From assembly GCA_039915945.1 (NCBI GenBank), contig JBDSMH010000094.1:1-64000 (forward strand): a stretch of DNA of 64,000 nucleotides, written 5' to 3'. Positions 26,233 through 33,814 of the stretch are shown piece by piece. The notes under the pieces are model-generated. The model made no database searches. It saw only the letters and a program-made list of their open reading frames with translations, and was not told the origin of the DNA. The stretch comes from DATLFA01 sp039915945. GTDB taxonomy: Bacteria > Actinomycetota > Acidimicrobiia > Acidimicrobiales > WLNW01. Within the stretch, counting starts at the first letter, position 1. Each line of letters begins with the position of its first letter. The position numbers and the translations under genes are program-made.

Positions 26233-26252
26233 GCAAATGCAGTGGCATTTGC
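26233..26252. promoter_or_regulatory. Perfect 8-bp inverted repeat in front of the sufC2-sufS-sufU operon
   Basis: GCAAATGC-AGTG-GCATTTGC lies 15 bases upstream of the leftward sufC2 ATG. A TAGACT -10-like box on the minus strand lies at 26226-26231, so the dyad would sit in the promoter spacer. It fits an operator for an iron-sulfur or metal-responsive regulator. The same sequence is not seen in front of sufB. No regulator gene is encoded nearby. Confidence 0.6.
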
Positions 26253-26327
26253 ACTACGTCGGTAGTGGTAATTGCCGTGCTGGCTAACCCCCAAAACACG
26301 GTCCTCGATGAGGTGTAGTTCCGGGCG

Positions 26328-26723
26328 CTAGTTCGAGGCGAGCAGGTCTTGTTTCCAGGCCCGGAATCGCTCGTGGCGGGTGCCGCTCGGCCCGTCGCCT
26401 TCGGCTGATCCGTCGGGATGCAGCCGGAACGTGAACTGGCGTGTGAGGTCGTCGCCGTCGATCGCAAGGTAACGGGCGTCGGCCTCGACCGCGGGCCCGG
26501 CGCGCCACAACAGCCAGCGGCCGATGCGGCGTTTGTACATCGCAACTTGGAACTGCGGATCGTGGTGTCCGAGGTCGTCGCCCAGCGTGAGCAGCGCGGC
26601 GGGAGCCTCGATCCACGCCGTCGCCGGGATGTTGCGGTCACGGGTCGGCGTGTCGGGCAGGTCGGCCGTGTGCCGCAGGGTGTTGTCGATGGGGCGCTCG
26701 TCGTAGCGCAAAGCTCGTTCCAC
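26328..26723 (-). CDS. Conserved hypothetical protein
   Basis: This soluble protein of about 131 aa starts MERALRYDERPIDNTLRHTA from the GTG at 26723, with later segments VAMYKRRIGRWLLWRAGPAV and FRLHPDGSAEGDGPSGTRHE. It has no membrane helix and no motif I recognise. The frame is open 114 bases further upstream, so the start is uncertain, but the conserved-looking protein begins here. It lies between the sufC2 operon and a divergent acyl-CoA dehydrogenase gene. Confidence 0.6.
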   Translation of the reverse strand: MERALRYDERPIDNTLRHTADLPDTPTRDRNIPATAWIEAPAALLTLGDDLGHHDPQFQVAMYKRRIGRWLLWRAGPAVEADARYLAIDGDDLTRQFTFRLHPDGSAEGDGPSGTRHERFRAWKQDLLASN

Positions 26724-26851
26724 CCGGCCAGTCTGCCGCGCGATGAGTGGAGTACATCTCGGCGTCATAGTAGAAAGTGCCAGAAGAACGAGTGGCCGCA
26801 GAAACGAGCGCACACCGGCATGGTTCCGGTGACGCAAGGAGCCCGATACGC

Positions 26852-27967
26852 ATGAATTTCGCGTTCAGCGAAGAACAAGAAGAGCTACGGCGCATCGTGC
26901 GCCAGTTCCTCGACGACAAGTCGGACGAACAGGCGGTGCGGGCACTGATGGCGACCGAGAAGGGTTTCGACGACGCCGTTTGGCGTCAGATGGCCGATCA
27001 GATGGGCTTGCAGGGCCTCATCGTTCCCGAGGACTTCGGCGGCTCGGGCTACTCGTATGTCGAATTGATCGTGGTGCTCGAGGAGATGGGTCGGTCGTTG
27101 CTGTGCGCCCCCTACTTCTCGACGGTGGTGCTCGCGGCCAATGCGTTGATCCACGGCGGCGACGATGCCGCGAAGAAACAACACTTGCCGGGCATCGCAT
27201 CCGGCGAGACCATCGCGACGCTTGCGTTCACCGAGGACAACGGTCGGTGGGACGAGTCGGGTATCACCATGGTCGCCACGGCGGCGGGCGACGGATGGTC
27301 GCTCAACGGCCACAAGATGTACGTGCTCGACGGTCACGTCGCGAACCTCGTCATCGTTGCCGCCCGCACCGGTAAGGGTGTCTCGTTGTTCACCGTCGAT
27401 GCCGCTGCTGCGGGCTTGTCGCGTACGGCGTTGCAGACGATGGACCAGACGCGCAAGCAAGCGCGGCTCGAGTTCGACAACACGCCGGCCAAGTTGCTCG
27501 GCGCGGACGGCGACGGCTGGAAAGTGCTTGAGCGCGTGCTCGACCTCGCGGCGGTGGCATTGGCGGCCGAGCAGGTCGGTGGCGCGCAGAAGTGCCTCGA
27601 CATGAGCGTCGAATACGCGAAGGTCCGCGTGCAGTTCGGTCGGCCGATCGGCAGCTTCCAGGCGATCAAGCACAAGTGTGCCGACATGCTGCTCGAGGTC
27701 GAGTCGGCCAAGTCAGCGGCTTACTACGCCGGTTGGTGTGCGTCCGAACTCAACGACGAATTGCCGTCGGTGGCTTCGCTCGCAAAGGCCTACTGCTCCG
27801 AGGCCTACTTCCACGCGTCCGCCGAAAACATCCAGATTCATGGCGGTATCGGCTTCACGTGGGAGCACCCCGCGCACCTCTACTTCAAGCGGGCCAAGTC
27901 GTCCGAGCTGTTGTTCGGTGACCCGACCTATCACCGCGAACTTCTCGCGCAGCGCATCGGTATCTAA
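26852..27967 (+). CDS. Acyl-CoA dehydrogenase family protein (small-subunit type)
   Basis: This 371-aa protein starts MNFAFSEEQEELRRIVRQFL and has YAKVRVQFGRPIGSFQAIKH and the C-terminal QIHGGIGFTWEHPAHLYFKR, features of the smaller acyl-CoA dehydrogenase type also seen at 17425 and 44097. Here there is no adjacent larger partner. It may be a homomer or pair with a subunit encoded elsewhere. The ATG at 26852 is preceded by AAGGAG about 10 bases upstream. Confidence 0.9.
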   Translation: MNFAFSEEQEELRRIVRQFLDDKSDEQAVRALMATEKGFDDAVWRQMADQMGLQGLIVPEDFGGSGYSYVELIVVLEEMGRSLLCAPYFSTVVLAANALIHGGDDAAKKQHLPGIASGETIATLAFTEDNGRWDESGITMVATAAGDGWSLNGHKMYVLDGHVANLVIVAARTGKGVSLFTVDAAAAGLSRTALQTMDQTRKQARLEFDNTPAKLLGADGDGWKVLERVLDLAAVALAAEQVGGAQKCLDMSVEYAKVRVQFGRPIGSFQAIKHKCADMLLEVESAKSAAYYAGWCASELNDELPSVASLAKAYCSEAYFHASAENIQIHGGIGFTWEHPAHLYFKRAKSSELLFGDPTYHRELLAQRIGI

Positions 27968-27988
27968 CTTGCCGCAGCGGACGCGACG

Positions 27989-28444
27989 ATGACGATCGTC
28001 TTCGTCCTCATCGCCATCGTGATCGTGTTCGCGATCGCCGCGGCCACTGTCGGCACGGTCGTGGCCCGTCTCGCCGACGCGCCCCGGCCGACCGTACTGA
28101 AGGTCGACGAGTCGGTGGCCTGGATCGCCGAACGCCTGCCGTTCGAGATCGCCGCCGAGATCTCCCACGACGATGTCCGCCGCATCCTCGATTGGCATCT
28201 CGACTACTTCGCCGACGTCGGCCTGGTGACCGACCACGGCCAGGAACTCGGCGGTGCCGCAGTGCCGCTCGGGCACGCTCCGGTCATCGGGTCGACCGAA
28301 GAATCGATCGACTACGTCGTGTCCCAGGCGCTCGCCGCCGACTCGGAAATCACGTCGCTGCACGTCGTAGTGGTGCTCGACAAACAGATGGAGTACTGGC
28401 AAGAAATCGGCGTAATCGGACCGCCCGCCGAGCCCGACGCATGA
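27989..28444 (+). CDS. Membrane-anchored hypothetical protein
   Basis: This 151-aa protein has one N-terminal membrane helix (MTIVFVLIAIVIVFAIAAAT) and a soluble domain of about 120 residues with PFEIAAEISHDDVRRILDWH and SEITSLHVVVVLDKQMEYWQ. I recognise no named family. The TGA stop overlaps the ATG of a 15-codon reading frame (ATGA), which begins the structured region at 28441-28671. Confidence 0.75.
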   Translation: MTIVFVLIAIVIVFAIAAATVGTVVARLADAPRPTVLKVDESVAWIAERLPFEIAAEISHDDVRRILDWHLDYFADVGLVTDHGQELGGAAVPLGHAPVIGSTEESIDYVVSQALAADSEITSLHVVVVLDKQMEYWQEIGVIGPPAEPDA

Positions 28445-28488
28445 CACAATATGGGGACCAAGAGAGAGGAGGTGGTCCAAATCAGTAG
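28441..28488 (+). CDS. Putative 15-residue leader peptide
   Basis: This short frame encodes MTQYGDQERGGGPNQ and is followed by two stop codons in a row (TAG TAG). Its ATG overlaps the preceding gene's TGA, so ribosomes could re-initiate on it. It ends inside the loop of hairpin A of the structured region, as leader peptides of attenuators often do. The peptide is not enriched for a single regulatory amino acid. Reality as a translated peptide is inferred, not shown. Confidence 0.3.
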   Translation: MTQYGDQERGGGPNQ

Positions 28489-28671
28489 TAGCAGTTCATT
28501 TGGGACCTTGGAGGTGGCTGGCCGCTAGTCGGCCGCTGGTCCAGCTGGCGAATCCCTGCCAGACCACCGCTATCGAAAGCCGCCGAGATCAGTCCCGCTC
28601 GGCACGAACGGCATTTCGATGGTTCACCAGAAATCCGAATTGCCGCGGGGGAGGGTTTACCCTCCCCCGCG
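28466..28671 (+). ncRNA. Candidate structured leader RNA / attenuator upstream of the 28696 gene
   Basis: This noncoding stretch contains: hairpin A, GGTCCAAAT (28474-28482) with ATTTGGGACC (28498-28507), 9 bp with one bulged G; hairpin B, GGCCG (28520-28524) with CGGCC (28530-28534); hairpin C, TGGTC+TGGC (28537-28541, 28546-28549) with GCCA+GACCA (28558-28566); and a final 13-bp hairpin at 28644-28671. GGTGGTC (28471-28477) can instead pair with GACCACC (28562-28568), which would break A and C. No known riboswitch class is recognised. It fills the 251-base gap before the next gene. Confidence 0.45.
28644..28671 (+). terminator. Very stable 13-bp hairpin
   Basis: CGCGGGGGAGGGT-TT-ACCCTCCCCCGCG is a perfect 13-bp stem, 24 bases before the start of the 28696 gene. 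It lacks a U-tract. It may be a transcription terminator, pause site or RNA stabiliser at the end of the structured leader. Confidence 0.55.
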
Positions 28672-28695
28672 TGCACGTTATGGGAAGGGAAGTAC

Positions 28696-28890
28696 GTGGT
28701 GGATCGACCGATCCGATACGAAGACAACCGGTTCCTCGGCGACAAACGGCGCCAATTCGTCTATGACCTCGATGACATCAGCGAACGATCGGTGATCGAC
28801 GAACTCGTGGCGTCGGAGCAAGTGGCCACCTTCGGTCCCGACACCCTCTCCGAAGCGCGCAACCGCGGCTACCGCCTGCGCCGGGCCTAG
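28696..28890 (+). CDS. Small conserved hypothetical protein
   Basis: This 64-aa charged protein starts MVDRPIRYEDNRFLGDKRRQ and ends EARNRGYRLRRA, with an acidic middle (VYDLDDISERSVIDELVAS). It has no membrane helix and no cysteines. The start is GTG at 28696 (GTG at 28699 also possible), preceded by GGAAGGGA. It lies directly downstream of the structured leader and 6 bases before a hydrolase-fold gene, suggesting both are controlled together. Function unknown. Confidence 0.7.
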   Translation: MVDRPIRYEDNRFLGDKRRQFVYDLDDISERSVIDELVASEQVATFGPDTLSEARNRGYRLRRA

Positions 28891-28896
28891 GCGCGC

Positions 28897-29661
28897 ATGG
28901 CGGTGGCAACGGTCGACGTCGGCGGGTTGCGGCTCGCCGCGCACGTCGCGCGTCCCACCGGGGGTCCCCGTTCCGGCCTGCCGGGCGTCGTTCTCGTGCC
29001 GGGTTACCCATCGGGTGCCGATCGCGGCGCGTCTGCGCCGGCGACGCATCCCTCGCTGGCCGACCGCATCGCGCAAGAGATGGGCTGGGTCGCGCTGGCG
29101 CTCAATCCCAGGGGTACCAGCGGATCGCAGGGCAACTTCTCGCTCGACGGCTGGTTCGACGATGTGTTGGCGGCCGCCGAGCACCTCAATCGCACCGAGC
29201 GCGCCAATGGCGTGTGGCTCGCCGGTTTCGGCACCGGTGGCGCGATCAGCATCTGCGCCGGAGCACGTGATCTCCGAGTGCGCGGCGTCGCCGCCCTGGG
29301 CGCGCCCGCCGACTTCGACGACTGGGCCCGCCACCCCAAGCGCCTCGTCGAGCATTCCCGGCTGGTCGGCATCATCCGCGACGCGGACTTTCCTCCGTCC
29401 ATTGACGAGTGGGCGGTCGGGTTACGCGAACTGCGCGCCGCCGAGCATGCGGGTGAGCTTGCGCCCCGGGCCTTGTTGTTGGTGCACGGGAGTGAAGATC
29501 AACTTGTGCCCGAGGCCGACGCCCGGACCATCGCCGAGGCCCACGGCACGGCCGATTTGCGGATCATCCGGGGTGCCGGCCACAACCTGCGCCAGGATCC
29601 CCGGGCCATGGCGGTCCTGCTCGGTTGGCTCGATCGGCAGCGGCGGCGGGTTCCCTTCTAG
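28897..29661 (+). CDS. Alpha/beta-hydrolase fold protein lacking the nucleophilic serine
   Basis: This 254-aa protein has the alpha/beta-hydrolase layout: oxyanion region VVLVPGYPSG, ALNPRGTSGS, and the later acid and base in LLVHGSEDQLVP and RGAGHNLRQDP. The nucleophile elbow, normally GxSxG, reads GFGTG at residues 110-114, so Gly112 replaces the serine. Classical esterase chemistry is therefore not expected. It may be a binding protein or use other chemistry such as haloalkane- or cofactor-free oxygenase-like activity. It follows the 28696 gene by 6 bases. Confidence 0.85.
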   Translation: MAVATVDVGGLRLAAHVARPTGGPRSGLPGVVLVPGYPSGADRGASAPATHPSLADRIAQEMGWVALALNPRGTSGSQGNFSLDGWFDDVLAAAEHLNRTERANGVWLAGFGTGGAISICAGARDLRVRGVAALGAPADFDDWARHPKRLVEHSRLVGIIRDADFPPSIDEWAVGLRELRAAEHAGELAPRALLLVHGSEDQLVPEADARTIAEAHGTADLRIIRGAGHNLRQDPRAMAVLLGWLDRQRRRVPF

Positions 29662-29760
29662 CCCGCATGAATGACTGCAACTGGTCGCTCGCCTCATGCC
29701 CGGACCCGCGGCCACGCGGCATCATTGACGTGACCTCAAACGCCACAGGGATCCTGGATC

Positions 29761-30582
29761 ATGGCATCACAGCCGAGTACTCTCGGTCAATTACGTAGAG
29801 CGGCAGTGAACTTGCGACAGGACACCAAGCGTTCGACCGAGCGGCCAAGGGAGGAGATCGACGTGCCAGACGCTTCTACGGCCGACGGGGTCGTGTCGGT
29901 TCGCCGCGATCTGACCACGGTTGCCGCAGCGGTCAACGGCGTTGGTCCGAGCGCGTCGGTCGGTAGCAACGTCGTTCGCCACGTTGGTGCGTACGATCGT
30001 TTCTTCAAACGTTGCATCGACCTTTTCGGTTCGTTCATCTGTGTGGTGATCCTGTTACCGGTCATCGCCGGCGTTGCCCTCGCGGTGCGTTTGATGCTCG
30101 GCCCCAACATCTTCTTCTGCCAAGAACGCGTCGGCCGTAACGGCAAGACCTTCCGCATGATCAAGTTTCGTTCGATGATGCACGACCGTCGTTCCGACAG
30201 TGCAGATTTCACGGGTAGCGATCGCCGGCAAACCCACAAGAGCCTCAACGATCCGCGCCATACACCGGTCGGTCGCTTCATTCGCATGTGGAGCCTCGAC
30301 GAGTTGCCGCAACTGTTCAACGTCCTGAAGGGCGACATGAGCCTCGTTGGTCCCCGGCCTGAGTTGGTGCGTGTCGCGCAGGCCCACAACCTCGTCGACC
30401 ATCCGCGCCACCTCGTGCGTCCGGGCATCACCGGCTTGTGGCAGGTCTCGCGCCAACGCAGTTCGCTGTTGCACGAGAACGTGCACATCGATACCGAATA
30501 CGTTGCGCACGTGACGTTCATCGGCGACGTCAAGATCCTGCTACGCACAGTGGGCGCCGTACTGCACGCACGCGGACGCTGA
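29761..30582 (+). CDS. Sugar transferase (undecaprenyl-phosphate phosphosugar transferase family)
   Basis: This 273-aa monotopic sugar-1-phosphate transferase of the WcaJ/PglC family (PF02397) starts exopolysaccharide or glycan assembly on a polyprenyl phosphate. It shows KRCIDLFGSFICVVILLPVI (re-entrant membrane helix), CQERVGRNGKTFRMIKFRSM, DELPQLFNVLKGDMSLVGPR, and RPGITGLWQVSRQ. The N-terminal 70 residues are polar and linker-like. A strong intrinsic terminator follows. The gmd and fcl genes opposite suggest a fucose- or GDP-sugar-containing polymer. Confidence 0.93.
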   Translation: MASQPSTLGQLRRAAVNLRQDTKRSTERPREEIDVPDASTADGVVSVRRDLTTVAAAVNGVGPSASVGSNVVRHVGAYDRFFKRCIDLFGSFICVVILLPVIAGVALAVRLMLGPNIFFCQERVGRNGKTFRMIKFRSMMHDRRSDSADFTGSDRRQTHKSLNDPRHTPVGRFIRMWSLDELPQLFNVLKGDMSLVGPRPELVRVAQAHNLVDHPRHLVRPGITGLWQVSRQRSSLLHENVHIDTEYVAHVTFIGDVKILLRTVGAVLHARGR

Positions 30583-30629
30583 GTGGTTCGACGGCGGCTT
30601 CCGCCACGCTTGGCAACTTTCTGAGCGAG

Positions 30630-30655
30630 AAAACGCACACGCAGTGTGCGTTTTT
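30630..30655. terminator. Rho-independent terminator after the sugar transferase gene
   Basis: AAAACGCACAC-GCA-GTGTGCGTTTT is an 11-bp perfect stem followed by one more T (TTTTT run), with an A-run on the other side. This is a bidirectional intrinsic terminator between the convergent sugar transferase and gmd genes. Confidence 0.9.
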
Positions 30656-30684
30656 GCTACGAAATCGGCAGCGAGCGGCCGTCT

Positions 30685-30759
30685 CGATCACGCCTCGCTC
30701 GATCAGGCCGTCATCGATCAGGCCGTCATCGATCAGGCAGTGCTCAATCAGGGGACGCG
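30685..30759. repeat. 15-bp tandem repeat spanning the gmd stop codon
   Basis: Five 15-base units begin at 30685, 30700, 30715, 30730 and 30745. The second and third are identical (CGATCAGGCCGTCAT); the others diverge. The gmd stop codon (30744-30746) lies at the junction of units four and five, and the fifth unit encodes the end of Gmd. Confidence 0.8.
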
Positions 30760-31778
30760 AGATCGGCGTCGACCATCATCGCCACGAGCTGATCGAACTT
30801 GACGGCGGGCTCCCACCCGAGTTCACGCTTGGCTTTGGATGGGTCGCCGAGCAAGATCTCGACTTCGGACGGCCGGTGGTAGCGCGGGTGCACGCGCACG
30901 TGCTTCTCCCAGTCGAGTCCGACGTGGCGAAACGCGGCTTCGCAGAACTCGCGCACTGTGTGTGCTTCGCCGGTGGCGACGACATAGTCGTCGGGCGTGT
31001 CGACTTGCAGCATGCGCCACATCGCATCGACGTAGTCACCGGCAAAACCCCAATCACGCGCGGCATCGAGATTGCCGAGAAACAGATGCTCTTGCTTGCC
31101 CTGCACGATGCGCGAAACACCGCGAGTGATCTTTCGCGTCACGAACGTCTCTCCGCGTCGCGGGCTCTCGTGATTGAAGAGGATGCCGTTGACCGCGAAC
31201 ATGCCGTATGCCTCGCGGTAGTTGACCGTGGCCCAGTACGCGAACACCTTGGCGACGCCATAGGGACTGCGCGGATGAAAGCGCGTGTCTTCGTTCTGCG
31301 GCGGGGGCGACGAGCCGAACATCTCTGACGACGATGCTTGATAGAAGCGCACCGGGCCGCCGTATTGACGAATCGCTTCGAGCACGCGCGTCGTACCGAC
31401 CGCAGTTGCTTCGGCGGTGTACTCCGGCATTTCGAAGCTGACTTGCACATGGCTCTGCGCGGCGAGGTGGTACACCTCGTCGGGCTGGATCTGCGCGAGA
31501 AGACGCGTCAACAAGGTCGAGTCGGTCACGTCGCCGTAGTGCAAGTAGAGGCGACGATCCTCGTGGTATGGATCTTGGTAGATGTGGTCGAGGCGATGTG
31601 TGTTGATCATCGAGGACCGGCGCACGACGCCGTGGACCTCGTAGCCCTTTTGCATCAGTTGTTCGGCGAGATAAGAGCCGTCTTGGCCCCCGATGCCGGT
31701 GATGAGCGCCCGGCGGCCGATCAGACCTGAACGCCGGTCGTGCCCCGTAGCTGCTCTTGGGTCTGACTGAGATACCAC
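30744..31778 (-). CDS. gmd: GDP-mannose 4,6-dehydratase
   Basis: This enzyme converts GDP-mannose to GDP-4-keto-6-deoxymannose, the first step to GDP-fucose. NADP-binding ALITGIGGQDGSYLAEQL, then GVVRRSSMINTHRLDHIYQD, catalytic YGVAKVFAYW (YxxxK) and LGNLDAARDWGFAGDYVDAM are Gmd signatures. The start is uncertain: homologous sequence begins only 1-2 residues into the frame after the fcl stop. The nearest standard start is a GTG at 31778, inside fcl. A CTG at 31724 overlaps the fcl stop as CTGA. Gmd and Fcl act in sequence. Confidence 0.93.
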   Translation of the reverse strand: MVSQSDPRAATGHDRRSGLIGRRALITGIGGQDGSYLAEQLMQKGYEVHGVVRRSSMINTHRLDHIYQDPYHEDRRLYLHYGDVTDSTLLTRLLAQIQPDEVYHLAAQSHVQVSFEMPEYTAEATAVGTTRVLEAIRQYGGPVRFYQASSSEMFGSSPPPQNEDTRFHPRSPYGVAKVFAYWATVNYREAYGMFAVNGILFNHESPRRGETFVTRKITRGVSRIVQGKQEHLFLGNLDAARDWGFAGDYVDAMWRMLQVDTPDDYVVATGEAHTVREFCEAAFRHVGLDWEKHVRVHPRYHRPSEVEILLGDPSKAKRELGWEPAVKFDQLVAMMVDADLASPD

Positions 31779-32698
31779 CGGTAGGTCTCCTCGATGCCTA
31801 GCCCTAGGCCAATCTTCGGCCCCCAACCCAGCTCCTTGAGCTTTGTGACGTCGAGAAGCTTGCGCGGCGTGCCGTCGGGCTTGGACAGGTCGTGTTCGAT
31901 CGTCACCGACGGATAGACGATATCGCGCACCATGTGGGCCAGTTCGAGGATGGTGACGTCCTCACCCGTGCCCACGTTGATGTGCTTGTCGCCGGTGTAG
32001 TGATCCATGAGAAACATGCAGGCATCAGCAAGATCATCGACATGCAGGAATTCGCGGCGAGGGCTGCCCGTGCCCCAGATGACGACGGAATCCGCGCCAC
32101 TCACCCGGGCATCGTGGAATTTGCGGATCATCGCCGGCAATACGTGGCTCGACTCGAGGTCGAAGTTGTCGTGGGGCCCGTAGAGGTTGGTCGGCATGGC
32201 AGAGATGAAGTCGCACCCGTATTGATGGGCGTAGGCCTGACAGAGCTTGATGCCCGCGATCTTCGCGATGGCGTAGGGCTCGTTGGTCGGTTCGAGCTGA
32301 CCGTTGAGCAACTCGTCTTCACTGATGGGTTGATGCGCGAGGCGCGGATAGATGCACGAGCTGCCGAGGTACAACAACTTGTGCACGTCGGTCAGATAGG
32401 ACGCATGCACCACGGTGGCGTGAATCATCATGTTGTCGTAGAGGAACTCGGCCGGATACGTCGCGTTTGCGAGGATGCCACCGACCTTGCCGGCGACGAG
32501 GAAGACGTACTCGGGTCGGTTCTGCTCGAACCAGACATTGACCGCGGCCTGATCGCGGAGATCGAGCTCGCTGCGCCGGACGAGCAACAGGTTGTCGTAT
32601 CCGGCGGAGCGGAGGCGCCGCACGATGGCGGAGCCGACTAGACCACCGTGGCCGGCCACGAAGATCCGGGCGTCTTTCGGCATGGGGTTCATAGCCAT
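31721..32698 (-). CDS. fcl: GDP-L-fucose synthase
   Basis: This 325-aa GDP-4-keto-6-deoxymannose epimerase-reductase makes GDP-L-fucose. Rossmann motif VAGHGGLVGSAIVRRL, KVGGILANATYPAEF, LGSSCIYPRLAHQPI and catalytic YAIAKIAG (YxxxK) are diagnostic of Fcl/WcaG. The ATG at 32698 is used; ATGs at 32692 and 32683 are also possible. It is upstream of and overlaps gmd, an order reversed from the reaction sequence. Confidence 0.95.
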   Translation of the reverse strand: MAMNPMPKDARIFVAGHGGLVGSAIVRRLRSAGYDNLLLVRRSELDLRDQAAVNVWFEQNRPEYVFLVAGKVGGILANATYPAEFLYDNMMIHATVVHASYLTDVHKLLYLGSSCIYPRLAHQPISEDELLNGQLEPTNEPYAIAKIAGIKLCQAYAHQYGCDFISAMPTNLYGPHDNFDLESSHVLPAMIRKFHDARVSGADSVVIWGTGSPRREFLHVDDLADACMFLMDHYTGDKHINVGTGEDVTILELAHMVRDIVYPSVTIEHDLSKPDGTPRKLLDVTKLKELGWGPKIGLGLGIEETYRWYLSQTQEQLRGTTGVQV

Positions 32699-32817
32699 CT
32701 CAGAGTAGCCAGACACCGTCGAATTTCGACACCGGTCGTTCGGCCTACCCGAGCGCGTCCGGGGTGGGGGCCGAGTCCCATTCGCCGCACATGGGGCAAA
32801 CGTGGTCTACTTTCGCC

Positions 32818-33807
32818 GTGAGCGAGACTATCGATACCGTCAACACGCTCGAGTACCAATACACCCGCACGACCGGCCCGTATATCGGCCCGTTCCTCAC
32901 CGCACTCCGTGACGGCAAGTTGATCGCCAACAAGATCGACGGCCGCACTTTTTGCCCCCCGCTCGAATACGACCCCAACACTGGGGCCGAGGCGCCGGCA
33001 GAGTTCGTAGAGGTCGGCCCGGGCGGTACGGTCGTCGGTTGGACATGGATCGCCGAGCCGTCAGAAAAGCACCCCTTTCCGCATCCGTTCGCGTTTGCGT
33101 TGATCAAGATCGACGGGACCGACGTGCCGATGGTGCACGCGGTCGACGCCGGTTCGATCGACGAAATGGCGACGCTGATGCGGGTGTCGGCCCAGTACCG
33201 CGAGGAGCGCCACGGCGCGATCACCGACGTGTACTTCGTGCCGCTGGCCAAGGCGCAGGTCCAGACGATCACCCCCGGCGAGGGCACGGTGGAGATCACC
33301 GAGCACCTGATCTCGCTCAAGGTCCGCGACCAGCTGTACCCGCACCGCCAACGCTTCGCCAAGGGTTTGCTGGCCGGCAAGATCATCGGGCAGAAGAGCC
33401 CGGTGTCGGGCAAGGTCTACGTACCGGGCCGCGGCTACGACAATCTCGAGCGCGTGCCGCTGACCGAAGCCGACGAGGTCGTAGTGGCCGACCGGGGCAC
33501 CGTGGTGGCGTTCACGGTCATCACGCCGGTGCAGTACTACGGGCAGAAAGAGACCGAGCCCTACATCCGGTGCTCGATCCTGCTCGACAACAGCGATTCA
33601 CCGATCATGGGTGTCGACGTCCGCCACATCCCACTCGCCGACTTCCGGGCGGGCATGCGCTTGGGTGCCGAATGGAAGGAGCCGGCCGACCGTTCGGTCG
33701 CCGGGCTCGACAACCGCGGCGGCAACTGGGACGAGGTCATCGATCGATGGACACCCACCGGCGAGCCCGACGTCGATTTCGAGAAGTTCAAGGAACACAC
33801 GTGGTGA
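32818..33807 (+). CDS. Tandem OB-fold DUF35 protein (ChsH2-like thiolase partner)
   Basis: This 329-aa protein appears to hold two DUF35-type OB-fold halves. Half one has FCPPLEYDPNTGAEAPAEFV (degenerate rubredoxin-like strand) then GGTVVGWTWIAEP and FAFALIKIDGTDVPMVHAV. Half two has SGKVYVPGRGYDNLERVPLT and TVVAFTVITPVQYYG. DUF35 proteins pair with Cys-less thiolase-like proteins; in steroid side-chain breakdown the Ltp2-ChsH2 pair is a retro-aldolase. Two such thiolases follow directly (8 bases). The start is a GTG at 32818. The zinc cysteines of the classical finger are mostly missing. Confidence 0.85.
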   Translation: MSETIDTVNTLEYQYTRTTGPYIGPFLTALRDGKLIANKIDGRTFCPPLEYDPNTGAEAPAEFVEVGPGGTVVGWTWIAEPSEKHPFPHPFAFALIKIDGTDVPMVHAVDAGSIDEMATLMRVSAQYREERHGAITDVYFVPLAKAQVQTITPGEGTVEITEHLISLKVRDQLYPHRQRFAKGLLAGKIIGQKSPVSGKVYVPGRGYDNLERVPLTEADEVVVADRGTVVAFTVITPVQYYGQKETEPYIRCSILLDNSDSPIMGVDVRHIPLADFRAGMRLGAEWKEPADRSVAGLDNRGGNWDEVIDRWTPTGEPDVDFEKFKEHTW

Positions 33808-33814
33808 CTGGCCG

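Noticed and set aside
28471..28568. tRNA or known riboswitch in the 28.5-kb leader
   Set aside because: No cloverleaf or GTTCRANNC loop, no T-box, SAM or cobalamin signatures; treated as an unclassified structured leader.
28500..28766. 88-codon open frame across the leader region
   Set aside because: It crosses the 13-bp hairpin and overlaps the 28696 gene; no family match or ribosome site. The region fits structured RNA better, though a coding role was not fully excluded.
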